A stretch of 64,000 nucleotides of DNA. Origin: Crossiella sp. CA-258035. Its GTDB lineage: Bacteria; Actinomycetota; Actinomycetes; Mycobacteriales; Pseudonocardiaceae. Where the stretch lies: NCBI RefSeq assembly GCF_030064675.1, contig NZ_CP116413.1:343001-407000 (forward strand), written 5' to 3'. Made by a program: the position numbers and the translations under genes. Shown one piece after another: positions 18,152 through 27,462 of this stretch. The first letter of the stretch is position 1. Every line of letters begins with the position of its first letter. The notes beneath the pieces were generated by a model, which saw only the letters and a list, made by a program, of their open reading frames with translations, was not told the origin of the DNA and searched no databases.

Positions 18152-18197
18152 GTCAGGATCTTGACACATACTCCCTATGTCAATGTCCTGACATAGG
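18150..18197. promoter_or_regulatory. MarR operator: large inverted repeat
   Basis: Two copies of a roughly 18-base element (ATGTCAGGA...TTGACA(C)AT) face each other across ACTCCCT. Each half contains TTGACA, so -35 boxes for both directions lie inside the operator. This suits autorepression plus repression of the VOC gene by a MarR dimer pair. Confidence 0.75.
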
Positions 18198-18208
18198 GAG
18201 CAACGCAG

Positions 18209-18580
18209 ATGACCGTCACCGGGCCCGACTTCCTCGCCCTGCAGGTCCGCGACCTGGACCGCGCGGCCGAGTTCTACGAGACCCGCCTCGGCCTGCGCAG
18301 ACTGCCCGCCAGTCCGCCGGCCGCGGTGGTGTTCGACACCAAGCCGATCCCCTTCGCGGTGCGCGAACCGCTGCCCGGCGTCGACCTGGACGCGGCCACC
18401 CCGCGGCCGGGTGTCGGGGTGGCCCTGTGGCTGCACGCCGAGAACGCCCAGGCCCTGCACGACGAGCTGGCCGCCGCGGGCGTGCCGATCCCGGCCGCGC
18501 CGGTGGACGGCCCGTTCGGGCGCACGTTCACCTTCACCGACCCCGACGGGTACGCCGTCACCATCCACGACCGGGCCTGA
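18209..18580 (+). CDS. VOC-family (glyoxalase/bleomycin-resistance fold) protein
   Basis: 123 residues with two beta-alpha-beta-beta-beta modules: LALQVRDLDRAAEFYETRLGLR, then TFTDPDGYAVTIHD. Candidate metal ligands are the C-terminal His and Glu/Asp residues, but the first module has Gln instead of the usual His, so metal binding is uncertain. Such proteins bind or modify small electrophiles and antibiotics. The MarR operator upstream suggests induction by an aromatic or toxic compound. A GGGAG element precedes the ATG. Confidence 0.85.
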   Translation: MTVTGPDFLALQVRDLDRAAEFYETRLGLRRLPASPPAAVVFDTKPIPFAVREPLPGVDLDAATPRPGVGVALWLHAENAQALHDELAAAGVPIPAAPVDGPFGRTFTFTDPDGYAVTIHDRA

Positions 18581-18585
18581 GGCGG

Positions 18586-19737
18586 CTACTTGTCCACGTC
18601 GCCGACGATCACGGCGAAGGAGCCCAGCACCGCGGGCAGCGCGGCGACCGGAGTGCCCGGCAGCAGGGCGGCCAGGGCCTGGATGTTGTTGAAGGAGGGG
18701 GTGCGCAGCTTGAGCCGCCATGGCGTCTTCTCGCCACGGGAGCTCAGGTGCACGCCGGAGACACCCAGCGGGGCCTCGCCCCAGGTGTAGACCGAGCCCT
18801 CCGGGGCCTTGACCGCCTTGGGCAGGCGCAGGTTCACCGGGCCGCTGGGCAGCCTGGTCAGGCACTCGCGGGCCAGGCGCAGGGACTGGGCGACCTCGCC
18901 GGTCAGACAGCGCACCCTGGCCAGCGCGTCGCCCTCGGTGGCCAGCACCGGGGTGACCTCCAGGTCCGGGTAGGCCGAGGTGGGAGAGTCCCGGCGCAGG
19001 TCGAAGTCCAGGCCACTGGCCCGCCCGGCTGGGCCGGTGACGCCGAGGGCCATCGCGTCGGCCGCGCTGAGCACGCCGACTCCCTGGTGCGCGGCAACGA
19101 ACTCCGGTGAGTCCACAGTGGACTGGATCGCGGCCAATGCCGTGTCCACAATGGACAGTGCGGCGGTCGCGTGCTCGGTCCAGCCCGCGGGCACGTCCTC
19201 GCGCAGGCCGCCGATGCGGCTGGCCATGAAGTGGATCCGGCCGCCGGATGCCTCCTCCATCACCGCCTGGACCGCCTGCGTCCCGGCCTGCGCGGCGGTG
19301 GTGGCCGCGGTGGTGGCGCCGTCGGCGGCGCGGGTCAGCGGGGTCAGGAAGATCAGGTGGGCGAGCAGGCGGTTCAGCTCGCACAGCAGGGTGCGCAGCC
19401 ACAAGGCGCGGGCCGGCACGTCCATCCCGGTCATCCGCTCCACCGCCTGGGCCACCACCACCTCGTTGCAGAACGCGGCCAGCCAGTCGTGCCGGTTGGC
19501 CAGGGTCAGCACCTGCCGGTAGTCGCGCACCTCGAACAGCTTCTCCGCGCCCCGGTGCAGGTGGCCGACCAGCGGCTCGGCCGAGGTGATCAGGTGCGAC
19601 TCGTCCAGGGTGAGCCGCAGCCGGTAGGCCCCGTGCGCCGAGGGGTGCAGCGGGCCGAGGTCGACCACCCGGTCCACCCCGAGATGGGCCGCGCCCGCGC
19701 CGACTCCGACGATCTCCTGCCTGCTCACGCCGGTCAT
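18586..19737 (-). CDS. NuoD-like (complex I 49-kDa subunit) orphan protein
   Basis: 383 residues alignable along most of NuoD: GPLHPSAHG (His31, His35), GHLHRGAEKLFE, ELNRLLAHL, SRIGGLREDVPAGW, and a GDVDK ending like the usual GEVDR. No other complex I gene is nearby, and it is shorter than true NuoD (about 430). By my alignment Thermus Nqo4 His38 is kept (His35), the quinone-binding Tyr87 is Trp85, and Arg84, the residue methylated in mammals, is Arg82. It may be a regulatory or hydrogenase-like relative. Translation is coupled to the methyltransferase gene upstream (ATGA). Confidence 0.85.
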   Translation of the reverse strand: MTGVSRQEIVGVGAGAAHLGVDRVVDLGPLHPSAHGAYRLRLTLDESHLITSAEPLVGHLHRGAEKLFEVRDYRQVLTLANRHDWLAAFCNEVVVAQAVERMTGMDVPARALWLRTLLCELNRLLAHLIFLTPLTRAADGATTAATTAAQAGTQAVQAVMEEASGGRIHFMASRIGGLREDVPAGWTEHATAALSIVDTALAAIQSTVDSPEFVAAHQGVGVLSAADAMALGVTGPAGRASGLDFDLRRDSPTSAYPDLEVTPVLATEGDALARVRCLTGEVAQSLRLARECLTRLPSGPVNLRLPKAVKAPEGSVYTWGEAPLGVSGVHLSSRGEKTPWRLKLRTPSFNNIQALAALLPGTPVAALPAVLGSFAVIVGDVDK

Positions 19738-20696
19738 GCTCGCACGAGCTCCGGCGCGGGCGTGCCCTCGGTGCTGTGCAGCAGCCAGTGGAAGCCGCCG
19801 AGCCCGGCCGGGTCCAGCAGCTCCCGCGCCCGGCCCGCGGCGGCGGTCGCGGCCAGCCAGGCGGCCGGGTCGGTGGCGGCCAGGCCGGACGGGGGAGCGG
19901 TCGCGCGGACACCGAGCGCGCGCAGGGCCTCGGCCTGACCGAGCAGCGCGGTGGGCAGGTCGAGCGCGGCGGCGCAGGCGTCCACGGCCACGTGCGCGGT
20001 GAGGTCGCAGGAGCCGTCCGGCACCGGTGTGACCTGCCGTCCGGCCCGATATCCGGTCAGCGTGCCGTGCTCGGGCCGCGCACCGGCCAGGTGCCCGTAG
20101 TCCACCGCCAGCGCCGCCCCGCGCACCCGGCCGACCGCCGCCGCCCAGGCCGCGTCCCTGGTGCTGCCGACCTCCGCGCGGGTGCCGCCCGGCCACCACT
20201 GCCGCAGCCAGGCCAGCTCCGCCGGACCCGCTTCCGGCCCCAGGTGCTCGGTGCCCGCCTCGTCGACCAGCAGCCGGTGCCATCGTCCATTGTGGACAGT
20301 GACCACCGGGCACGGCACCGCGTCCAGCCACTCGTGCCCGACCAGCAGCCCGACCACTTCCCCAGGCAACTCACGGGTCCACCGGACGCCAGGCGCCTCG
20401 CGACCGGGTCCCAGTTCCACCGCCGTCACCCGCAACCGCCTGGCCAGCGCGGACGGGGCCAGCCGGGCCACCGCCTCGGCCAGTTCGCCGCCACCGGCCC
20501 CGACATCGGTGAAGTCCACAGTGGACGGTCGGCCGAGACCGTGGTCCACCCGGTCCAGCAGGCACAACAGCGCCTCGGCCAGCTCGGGGCCGACCAGCGG
20601 CGCGGTGCGGAAGTGCCCGCTCGGGCGCTCACCCCGGGTGAAGAACCCCCCATCGGAGTACAACGCATTCCACCAGGCGTCCTGCCAGTCCCGCAT
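19734..20696 (-). CDS. MidA/NDUFAF7-family SAM-dependent methyltransferase
   Basis: 320 residues of the COG1565 type. An N-terminal DGGFFTRGE and HFRTAPLVGPELA is followed by the SAM-binding DVGAGGGELAEAV, GHEWLDAVPCPVV and AVDYGHLA. The human relative NDUFAF7 dimethylates an arginine of the 49-kDa complex I subunit. Here the gene is followed, with a 4-base overlap, by a NuoD-like gene that keeps the target arginine, so the neighbour is the likely substrate (inference). ATG at 20696. Confidence 0.87.
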   Translation of the reverse strand: MRDWQDAWWNALYSDGGFFTRGERPSGHFRTAPLVGPELAEALLCLLDRVDHGLGRPSTVDFTDVGAGGGELAEAVARLAPSALARRLRVTAVELGPGREAPGVRWTRELPGEVVGLLVGHEWLDAVPCPVVTVHNGRWHRLLVDEAGTEHLGPEAGPAELAWLRQWWPGGTRAEVGSTRDAAWAAAVGRVRGAALAVDYGHLAGARPEHGTLTGYRAGRQVTPVPDGSCDLTAHVAVDACAAALDLPTALLGQAEALRALGVRATAPPSGLAATDPAAWLAATAAAGRARELLDPAGLGGFHWLLHSTEGTPAPELVRA

Positions 20697-20706
20697 GTGC
20701 TGACCG

Positions 20707-20712
20707 TAAAGT
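20707..20712 (+). promoter_or_regulatory. Candidate -10 element, leaderless prsW mRNA
   Basis: TAAAGT ends 7 bases before the GTG at 20720 and lies in the 23-base gap to the divergent methyltransferase gene. Confidence 0.55.
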
Positions 20713-20719
20713 CTTGATC

Positions 20720-21880
20720 GTGACCGCGCCAGAAGCCCCTGTCTCGCCTCGGCTCGACCAGTTCGCCCGGCGCCGCCGGGCCGTGCTGGGCTCGGTGCTC
20801 GGCCTGATCGTGCTGGGGGTGTCCGGCCTGGTGCTGCTGGGCGTGGCCACCTCGCGGGTCGGGTTCGAGGCCGTGCTGGTCGGCGCGCTGGCCGCGCTGC
20901 TGCCGGTGATCCCGGTGGTCGGCGCCTTCCTCTGGGTGGACCGCTGGGAGCCCGAACCGGCCAAGTTGCTGGTGGCCGCCTTCCTCTGGGGCGCCTGCGG
21001 GGCCACCGCGAGCGCGCTGCTGGTCAACGACACCGCCCAGCACCTCGGCGAGATCCTGCTCGGCCAGGACCAGGGCGACCTGATCACCTCGGTCATCTCC
21101 GCGCCGCTGGTGGAGGAGGCGGGCAAGGGCCTGTTCGTGGTGGCGCTGCTGTGGCGGCGGCGGCACGAGTTCGACGGGATCGTGGACGGCATCGTCTACT
21201 CCGGCCTGGTCGCGGCCGGGTTCGCCTTCACCGAGAACATCTTCTACTTCGGCCGCGCCTTCGCCGAGTACGGCCTCGGCGGCATCAGCAGCGGCGTGAT
21301 CGCGGTGTTCATCCTGCGCGGCCTGCTCTCCCCGTTCGCGCACCCGCTGTTCACCGTGATGCTGGGCATCGGCGCCGGGATCGCGGCCTCCACCGGCAAC
21401 CGGGCGGTCAAGGTGCTGGCCCCGCTGGCCGGTTTCCTGCTCGCGGTCACCCTGCACGCGCTGTGGAACGGCGCGGCCACCTTCGGCGGCGGGCTCGGCT
21501 TCATCAACACCTACTTCGCCATCATGGTGCCGATCTTCCTGGCCACCGTGGCGCTGGTGATCTGGCAGCGCCGCCGCGAGCAGCGGGTGGTGACCGGCGA
21601 GCTGCCGGAGATGGCCAGGCAGGGCTGGATCGCGCCCAGCGAGGTCAAGCTGCTCTCCACGCTGCCCGGCCGCCGCTGGTGGCGCAGCGCCGTGCACAAG
21701 CGCTCCGGCGAGCGCGCCTCCCGCGCGGTGGCCGAGTACCAGGTCGCGGTCACCGAGCTCGCCTTCCTCCGGCACCGCATCGGCCCCGGCCCGGCCCCGC
21801 GCGAGCTGGCCGACCGGCACGCCGAGCTCCTGGTCGCCCTGACCCGCGCCAGGGAGATCGCCAGCGGATCGCCCGGCTGA
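20720..21880 (+). CDS. PrsW-family intramembrane metalloprotease
   Basis: 386 residues with about eight membrane segments and the three PrsW motifs in order: EEAGKG (about 135), FAFTENIFY (about 172) and FAHPLFT (about 210). PrsW of Bacillus cleaves the anti-sigma factor RsiW at site 1, so this enzyme may act on a membrane regulator; none is adjacent. GTG at 20720 chosen because TAAAGT lies 7 bases upstream; TTG at 20714 is in frame. The C-terminal tail is basic and cytoplasmic. Confidence 0.9.
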   Translation: MTAPEAPVSPRLDQFARRRRAVLGSVLGLIVLGVSGLVLLGVATSRVGFEAVLVGALAALLPVIPVVGAFLWVDRWEPEPAKLLVAAFLWGACGATASALLVNDTAQHLGEILLGQDQGDLITSVISAPLVEEAGKGLFVVALLWRRRHEFDGIVDGIVYSGLVAAGFAFTENIFYFGRAFAEYGLGGISSGVIAVFILRGLLSPFAHPLFTVMLGIGAGIAASTGNRAVKVLAPLAGFLLAVTLHALWNGAATFGGGLGFINTYFAIMVPIFLATVALVIWQRRREQRVVTGELPEMARQGWIAPSEVKLLSTLPGRRWWRSAVHKRSGERASRAVAEYQVAVTELAFLRHRIGPGPAPRELADRHAELLVALTRAREIASGSPG

Positions 21881-21986
21881 GCGCGACTGGTCACAATCAG
21901 CTGCCTGACGGCGGGCACGGGGTTACCGTGCCCTCGCCGTCCGGTACCCGCACAGGAGCGGGACTGGAACGCTGGAAGAGGACACC

Positions 21987-22880
21987 ATGACCGACCGACC
22001 AGCCCGACTCGCCGTTGGCGTTGTCTCCGCGGGCCGGGTCGGCGCCGTGCTCGGCGCGGCGCTGGCCAGGGCCGGACACCACGTGGTCGCGGCCTCGGCC
22101 GTGTCCGCCGCCTCCCAGCGCCGGGCCGAGGCGCTGCTGCCCGGGGCGGCCGTGCTGCCGCCGGACGAGGTGGCCGGACGCGCCGACCTGGTCCTGCTCG
22201 CGGTGCCGGACGACGAGCTGTCCGGACTCATCCGCGGCCTGATCGCGACCGGCTCGCTGCGCGGCGGCCAGATCGTGGCGCACACCTCCGGCGCGCACGG
22301 CACCGGCCCGCTGGCCCCGGCCGCCGAGCTGGGCGCGCTGCCGCTGGCCCTGCACCCCGCGATGACCTTCACCGGCCGCCCGGAGGACCTGCAACGCCTG
22401 GCGGCCTGCCCGTTCGGGGTCACCGCCCGGGACGGCGACGAGATCGCCTGGCACGTGGCCGAGGCGCTGGTGGTGGAGATGGGCGCGGAACCGGTGCGCA
22501 TCCCGGAGGCCGCCCGCGCGCTCTACCACGCCGCACTGGCGCACGGCGCCAACCACCTGGTCACCCTGGTCGCCGAATGCGCGGACCTGTTGCGCAAGGC
22601 CGGGGTGGGCGATCCGGCCCGGTTGCTGGGGCCGCTTCTCTCGGCCGCGTTGGACAACTCGCTGCGGCTGGGCGACCGGGCCCTGACCGGTCCGGTGGCC
22701 CGGGGCGATGTCGGTACGATTCGCACGCATCTGGGCGTGCTGCGGGCGGAGTCGCCCGAATCGCTGCCCGCCTACCAGGCGCTGGCCCACCGCACCGCCG
22801 AGCGCGCGGTGGCCGCGGGCCTGCTCCGGCCTGGTCAGGCCGAGGCGGTCCACTTCGAACTCGACGAGGAGCAACCATGA
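21987..22880 (+). CDS. Rossmann-fold oxidoreductase-like protein, DUF2520 family
   Basis: 297 residues. An N-terminal NAD(P)-binding fold (GVVSAGRVGAVLGAALARAGH) is followed by VLLAVPDDEL and a helical C-terminal domain (YHAALAHGANHLVTL), as in 6-phosphogluconate or ketopantoate reductase relatives. It overlaps panC by 4 bases (ATGA), and the same order occurs in M. tuberculosis (Rv3603c-panC-panD). No panE is seen, so a role as ketopantoate reductase is plausible but unproven. Confidence 0.85.
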   Translation: MTDRPARLAVGVVSAGRVGAVLGAALARAGHHVVAASAVSAASQRRAEALLPGAAVLPPDEVAGRADLVLLAVPDDELSGLIRGLIATGSLRGGQIVAHTSGAHGTGPLAPAAELGALPLALHPAMTFTGRPEDLQRLAACPFGVTARDGDEIAWHVAEALVVEMGAEPVRIPEAARALYHAALAHGANHLVTLVAECADLLRKAGVGDPARLLGPLLSAALDNSLRLGDRALTGPVARGDVGTIRTHLGVLRAESPESLPAYQALAHRTAERAVAAGLLRPGQAEAVHFELDEEQP

Positions 22881-23809
22881 CCGGGCAACGGCCCTTCACG
22901 CCCGGCGAGCTGACCGTGCACCACTCGCCCGAGGAGCTGGGCAAGGTCACCAGGGCGCTGCGCGCGACCGGCCGCAAGGTCAACCTGGTGCCCACCATGG
23001 GCGCGCTGCACGAGGGCCACCGGGCGCTGATCCGCCGCGCCCGCCGCATCCCCGGCACGGTCACCGCGGTGTCGATCTTCGTCAACCCGCTCCAGTTCGG
23101 CCCGGAGGAGGACTTCCACCGCTACCCGCGCCCGCTGGAAGCCGATCTGGACGCCTGCCGCGAGGAAGGCGTCGACCTGGTCTTCAACCCCGCGCCGGAG
23201 GCCATGTACGGCACCGGCGCCGGCGTCACCGTGCACCCCGGCCCGCTCGGCGCGGAGCTGGAGGGCGCGGTGCGGCCCGGCCACTTCGCGGGCGTGCTCA
23301 CCGTGGTGGCCAAGCTGCTCAACATCGTCCGCCCCGACTACGCCTTCTTCGGCGAGAAGGACTACCAGCAGTTCGTGCTGGTCAAGCGGATGGTGGCGGA
23401 TCTGAACCTGGAGAGTGCGATCGTCGGCGTGCCCATCGTGCGCGATCACGACGGACTCGCGCTCTCCTCGCGCAACGCCTACCTCAGCGAGGACGAGCGC
23501 CGGGCGGCGCTCGCGATCCCGGCGGCGTTGGCGGCGGGTGCGATGGCCGGTCCCGAAGGCCCGGCGGCGATCCTCGCCGCGGCCAGGGCGGCCGTCGAAG
23601 CCGAGTCCGGGCTGAGCCTGGACTACCTGGAGCTGCGGTCCAGGGACCTGGGCCCAGCACCGGAGAACGGCAAGGCGCGGCTGCTGATCGCGGCCCGCGC
23701 CGGGCGGACCCGCCTGCTCGACAACATCCAGCTGGCGGTCGGACACGGGGTCGACGAGCACGACGACACCTACAACCCGGCCGCCGGGCTCCCAGCTCGG
23801 GAACGGTGA
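22877..23809 (+). CDS. panC: Pantothenate synthetase
   Basis: Condenses pantoate and beta-alanine with ATP to pantothenate. The class I synthetase-like MGALHEGH, FVNPLQFGPEEDFHRYPR, FGEKDYQQ and RDHDGLALSSRN motifs are intact. 310 residues. ATG at 22877 overlaps the preceding stop; the longer upstream frame only shadows the DUF2520 gene. Confidence 0.97.
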   Translation: MTGQRPFTPGELTVHHSPEELGKVTRALRATGRKVNLVPTMGALHEGHRALIRRARRIPGTVTAVSIFVNPLQFGPEEDFHRYPRPLEADLDACREEGVDLVFNPAPEAMYGTGAGVTVHPGPLGAELEGAVRPGHFAGVLTVVAKLLNIVRPDYAFFGEKDYQQFVLVKRMVADLNLESAIVGVPIVRDHDGLALSSRNAYLSEDERRAALAIPAALAAGAMAGPEGPAAILAAARAAVEAESGLSLDYLELRSRDLGPAPENGKARLLIAARAGRTRLLDNIQLAVGHGVDEHDDTYNPAAGLPARER

Positions 23810-23824
23810 CAGGGAGGCAGCGCC

Positions 23825-24310
23825 ATGTTCCTGACCATGCTCAAGTCCAAGATCCACCGTGCCACGGTGACCCAGGCCGACCTGCACTACGTCGGCTCGG
23901 TGACCGTGGACGAGGACCTCATGGACGCGGCCGGCCTGCTGGCCGGCGAGCAGGTCGCCATCGTGGACGTCAGCAACGGCGCCCGGTTGGAGACCTACGT
24001 CATCCCCGGCGAGCGCGGCAGCGGCGTGCTCGGCATCAACGGGGCCGCCGCGCACCTGGTGCACCCCGGTGACCTGGTCATCCTCATCGCCTACGGGCTG
24101 ATGGAGGAGGCGGAGGCCAAGTCGTACAAGCCCAAGGTCGTCTTCGTGGACGCGGAGAACCGCATCGTCGAGCTCGGCGGCGACCCCGGCCACGCGCCCG
24201 AGGGCTCGGGCCTGACCAGCGGCGCGGTCACCGCGGAGACCGACGGCGCACCGCAGTCGGAGACGGTCGACGCGGCGCGCCTGGACGCGCTGCTCCAGGC
24301 CGAGAACTAG
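23825..24310 (+). CDS. panD: Aspartate 1-decarboxylase precursor
   Basis: Makes beta-alanine for PanC. The proenzyme self-cleaves between Gly24 and Ser25 (YVGSVT), giving the pyruvoyl cofactor on Ser25. The [11 protein letters not shown] start and [10 protein letters not shown] are standard. At 161 residues it is longer than the usual 126-140 because of a C-terminal tail ([13 protein letters not shown] and on) that is not needed for the fold. A ribosome binding site (AGGGAGG) precedes the ATG. Confidence 0.96.
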   Translation: MFLTMLKSKIHRATVTQADLHYVGSVTVDEDLMDAAGLLAGEQVAIVDVSNGARLETYVIPGERGSGVLGINGAAAHLVHPGDLVILIAYGLMEEAEAKSYKPKVVFVDAENRIVELGGDPGHAPEGSGLTSGAVTAETDGAPQSETVDAARLDALLQAEN

Positions 24311-24324
24311 AGAGGACAACGCGG

Positions 24325-25110
24325 GTGCTGCTCGCCATCGACGTCGGCAACACCAACATCGTGCTCGGGCTCTACGACGGGTCAGGGGACGATGCGAAGC
24401 TGGTCAGGGACTGGCGGATGCGCACCGACGCCCGGATGACCGCCGACGAGCTGGCGCTGACCGTGCGCGGTCTGCTCGGCGAGCACGCCGGCCAGGTCAC
24501 CGGGGTCTCCGCGCTGTCCACGGTGCCCTCGGTGCTGCGCGAGCTGCGGGTGATGCTGGGCCGCTACTTCGACGCGGTGCCCAAGGTCATCGTGCAGCCC
24601 GGCGTGCGCACCGGCGTCCCGCTGCTGGTGGACAACCCGAAGGAGGTGGGCTCGGACCGGGTGATCAACACCCTGGCCGCGCACCACCTCTACGACAGCG
24701 CCTGCGTGGTGGTCGACTTCGGCACCTCCACCAACATCGATGTCATCTCCGCCAAGGGCGAGTTCCTCGGCGGCGTGTTCGCCCCCGGCATCGAGATCTC
24801 GGTGGACGCGCTGGCCAGCCGCGCCGCCCAGCTGCGCAAGGTCGAGCTGGTCCGCCCGCGCTCGGTGATCGGCAAGAACACGGTGGAATGCCTCCAGTCC
24901 GGCATCCTGTACGGCTTCGCCGGGCAGGTGGACGGGCTGGTGCGGCGGATCATCGAGGAGCTGACCGCGGCGGGCGAGGAGAAGATCACCGTGATCGCCA
25001 CCGGCGGACTGGCCACGCTGGTGCTGGCGGAGTCGGCGACCATCGAGCACCACGTGCCCGACCTGACGCTGCTCGGCCTGAGGCTGGTCTACGAGCGCAA
25101 CCTGCGGTGA
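24325..25110 (+). CDS. coaX: Type III pantothenate kinase
   Basis: Phosphorylates pantothenate, the first step to CoA. The ASKHA-fold signatures are an N-terminal DVGNTN, VDFGTSTNID in the middle and ATGGLA near the end. 261 residues. GTG at 24325, 14 bases after panD, with GAGAGGA upstream, so panC-panD-coaX form one unit. Confidence 0.96.
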   Translation: MLLAIDVGNTNIVLGLYDGSGDDAKLVRDWRMRTDARMTADELALTVRGLLGEHAGQVTGVSALSTVPSVLRELRVMLGRYFDAVPKVIVQPGVRTGVPLLVDNPKEVGSDRVINTLAAHHLYDSACVVVDFGTSTNIDVISAKGEFLGGVFAPGIEISVDALASRAAQLRKVELVRPRSVIGKNTVECLQSGILYGFAGQVDGLVRRIIEELTAAGEEKITVIATGGLATLVLAESATIEHHVPDLTLLGLRLVYERNLR

Positions 25111-25114
25111 GTGC

Positions 25115-25894
25115 TCACTTGCGCGCCACCGCTCGCGACACCGTGGTCACCAGGGGGAAGTCGAACTCCCCGTACGCGGTGACCGGGTGGGTCTCCAGGT
25201 AGGCGCGGACCCGGCTGAGCAGGGCTTCCTGTTCGGCCGGGGTGCGGACCAGGGTCGGGGAGTGGGTGCCGACGGTGGCGGTCAGCGAAGCCGCGGTGCG
25301 GGGCTGTTTGTGGGCGAACTCGCGTAGTTCGTGGGGCTGGAACTCCGGGTGGTCCGGGATGCCGCGGCCGGAGCGGTCGCTGTAGCGGGCGCCCTTCTCG
25401 GCCAGGTCGGCGAAGCCGCGGACCCAGTCCACCCGGTCGTCGTCCAGGTTCCACAGGGCGGCCAGCACGCCGCCGGGGGTGAGCACCCTGGCGATCTCCG
25501 GCAGGGCCAGGTCCAGGTCGAACCAGTGCAGGGCCTGGCCGACCAGCACCGCGTCCACGCGGTTGTCCGGCAGCGGGATGGCCTCGGCCGAGCCGGGCAG
25601 GGCGACCACGCCGCGCAACCGGCGGATGAGCTCCTCGCGCATGGCCGCGTCCGGTTCCACCGCGATCACGTCCAGGCCCGCGCGCAGCAGCACCTCGGTC
25701 AGCTTTCCGGTGCCCGCGGCCAGGTCCAGCACCCGCAGCGGGCGTCGCCGCGCCACCGGGGCCAGCGCGAAGGTCACCGCGGCCTCCGGGTAGTCGGGGC
25801 GGTGGTCGGCGTAGCTCGCGGCCGCGGCGCCGAAGGAGCGGGCCCGGCGCGCGTGTTCGGTAGCGAGCGGATCGCTTTCGGTGAAGTCCGGCAC
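25115..25894 (-). CDS. Class I SAM-dependent methyltransferase
   Basis: 259 residues with motif [16 protein letters not shown] and the acidic VEPDAAM that binds the ribose of SAM. The N-terminal [16 protein letters not shown] is typical of the methyltransferase-11 group acting on small molecules or lipids. It is convergent with coaX, with 4 bases between, and divergent from lysS. Substrate unknown; absent from this position in M. tuberculosis. Confidence 0.85.
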   Translation of the reverse strand: MPDFTESDPLATEHARRARSFGAAAASYADHRPDYPEAAVTFALAPVARRRPLRVLDLAAGTGKLTEVLLRAGLDVIAVEPDAAMREELIRRLRGVVALPGSAEAIPLPDNRVDAVLVGQALHWFDLDLALPEIARVLTPGGVLAALWNLDDDRVDWVRGFADLAEKGARYSDRSGRGIPDHPEFQPHELREFAHKQPRTAASLTATVGTHSPTLVRTPAEQEALLSRVRAYLETHPVTAYGEFDFPLVTTVSRAVARK

Positions 25895-25936
25895 AGCGAG
25901 AACCTATCCCGTTCGCATTGCTCTCCGGGCACTCCG

Positions 25937-25942
25937 TAACCT
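25937..25942 (+). promoter_or_regulatory. Candidate -10 element, leaderless lysS mRNA
   Basis: TAACCT lies 8 bases before the GTG at 25951. No T-box or other leader fits in the 56-base gap. Confidence 0.5.
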
Positions 25943-25950
25943 GTGTTGCC

Positions 25951-27462
25951 GTGACAGAGCAGCCGCAGCACCAGCCCGTAACCAGCGACGACGACCTGCC
26001 GGAGCAGATGCGCGTCCGGCGCGAAAAGCGGGAGCGGCTGCTAGCCGAGGGCAAGGCGCCCTATCCGGTCGTGCTGGACCGCACGCACTCCCTCGCCCAG
26101 ATCAGGGCGGCTTATCCCGATCTTGCGCCGGACACCCCCACCGGGGAAATCGTCGGCGTGACCGGCCGGGTCATGTTCCAGCGGAACACCGGGAAGTTGT
26201 GTTTCGCCACCCTGCGCGAGGGTGACGGCGTTGAGCTGCAGGCGATGCTGAGCCTGGACAAGGTGGGCGCGGAAGCGCTGGCCGCGTGGAAGTCCGATGT
26301 CGATCTCGGTGATCACGTGTTCGTGCGCGGCGAGGTGGCCACTTCGCGCCGTGGGGAACTGTCGGTCATGGTCACCGAATGGGAACTCGCGGCCAAGACG
26401 TTGCGCCCGTTGCCCGTTGCCCACAAGCAGCTCTCCGAAGAGACCAGGGTCCGGCAGCGTTATGTCGACCTGTTGCTCCGGCCGGAGGCACGGGATGCGG
26501 TGCGTATCCGGGCCGGTGTGATGCGTTCGCTGCGGGAGTCCTTCCACCGGCGGACTTTCACCGAAGTCGAGACGCCGATGTTGCAGACGCTGCACGGCGG
26601 TGCCAGCGCTCGTCCGTTCACCACCCACTCCAATGCGTTCGACATCGACCTTTACCTGCGGATCGCGCCCGAGCTGTACCTCAAGCGCTGTGTGGTAGGC
26701 GGGATCGAGAAGGTCTTCGAGATCAACCGGAACTTCCGGAACGAAGGTTCGGACTCCTCGCACTCACCAGAGTTCGCGATGCTTGAGGCGTACGAGGCTT
26801 ACGGTTCCTACGACACCATTGGCCAGCTCACCCGGGAGTTGGTGCAGGAAGCCGCGGACGCCGTTTTCGGTAGTCAGACGGTCACGCTCGCGGACGGATC
26901 GGAGTACGACCTGTCCGGCGAGTGGACCACGCTGACTATGTACGGATCACTGTCCGAAGCCCTTGGTGAGGAGATCACCCCGGCGACTCCGGTTGAGTTG
27001 TTGCGCAAGCACCTGGAATCGCGCGGAGTCGAAGTTCACCCGGCTGCCGGACACGGAAAGTTGGTTGAAGAGCTCTGGGAACACCTGGTCGGCGACCACC
27101 TGCACGCGCCCACCTTCGTGCGTGACTTCCCGGTGGACACCTCCCCGCTGACCAGGGAACACCGCAGCCAGGCCGGGGTCGCGGAGAAGTGGGACCTCTA
27201 CGTCCGCGGTTTCGAGCTGGCCACCGGATACTCCGAACTCGTCGACCCCGTTATCCAGCGGGAACGCCTGGAAGCGCAGGCCAGGCTGGGCTCCGCGGGC
27301 GACGTCGAGGCGATGCGGCTCGACGAGGACTTCCTGCGTGCGCTGGAGTACGGAATGCCACCCAGTGGCGGTATGGGAATGGGTATTGACCGGCTCTTGA
27401 TGGCGCTCACCGGCCTCGGTATCCGGGAGACGATCCTGTTCCCGCTAGTCCGACCGGAATGA
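25951..27462 (+). CDS. lysS: Lysyl-tRNA synthetase, class II
   Basis: 503 residues: an OB-fold anticodon domain ([23 protein letters not shown]), then the class II core with motif 2 [16 protein letters not shown] and motif 3 [14 protein letters not shown] at 25951 gives VTEQPQHQ; an earlier in-frame ATG lacks support. The first three quarters use many more A- or T-ending codons (about a quarter of sampled codons) than neighbours such as panC or clpC, while the end returns to the local GC-rich style. Confidence 0.95.
   Translation: MTEQPQHQPVTSDDDLPEQMRVRREKRERLLAEGKAPYPVVLDRTHSLAQIRAAYPDLAPDTPTGEIVGVTGRVMFQRNTGKLCFATLREGDGVELQAMLSLDKVGAEALAAWKSDVDLGDHVFVRGEVATSRRGELSVMVTEWELAAKTLRPLPVAHKQLSEETRVRQRYVDLLLRPEARDAVRIRAGVMRSLRESFHRRTFTEVETPMLQTLHGGASARPFTTHSNAFDIDLYLRIAPELYLKRCVVGGIEKVFEINRNFRNEGSDSSHSPEFAMLEAYEAYGSYDTIGQLTRELVQEAADAVFGSQTVTLADGSEYDLSGEWTTLTMYGSLSEALGEEITPATPVELLRKHLESRGVEVHPAAGHGKLVEELWEHLVGDHLHAPTFVRDFPVDTSPLTREHRSQAGVAEKWDLYVRGFELATGYSELVDPVIQRERLEAQARLGSAGDVEAMRLDEDFLRALEYGMPPSGGMGMGIDRLLMALTGLGIRETILFPLVRPE

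Noticed and set aside
25895-25950. T-box or lysine riboswitch before lysS
   Set aside because: Only 56 bases separate the divergent start, and a -10 element lies 8 bases before the GTG, leaving no room for a leader.
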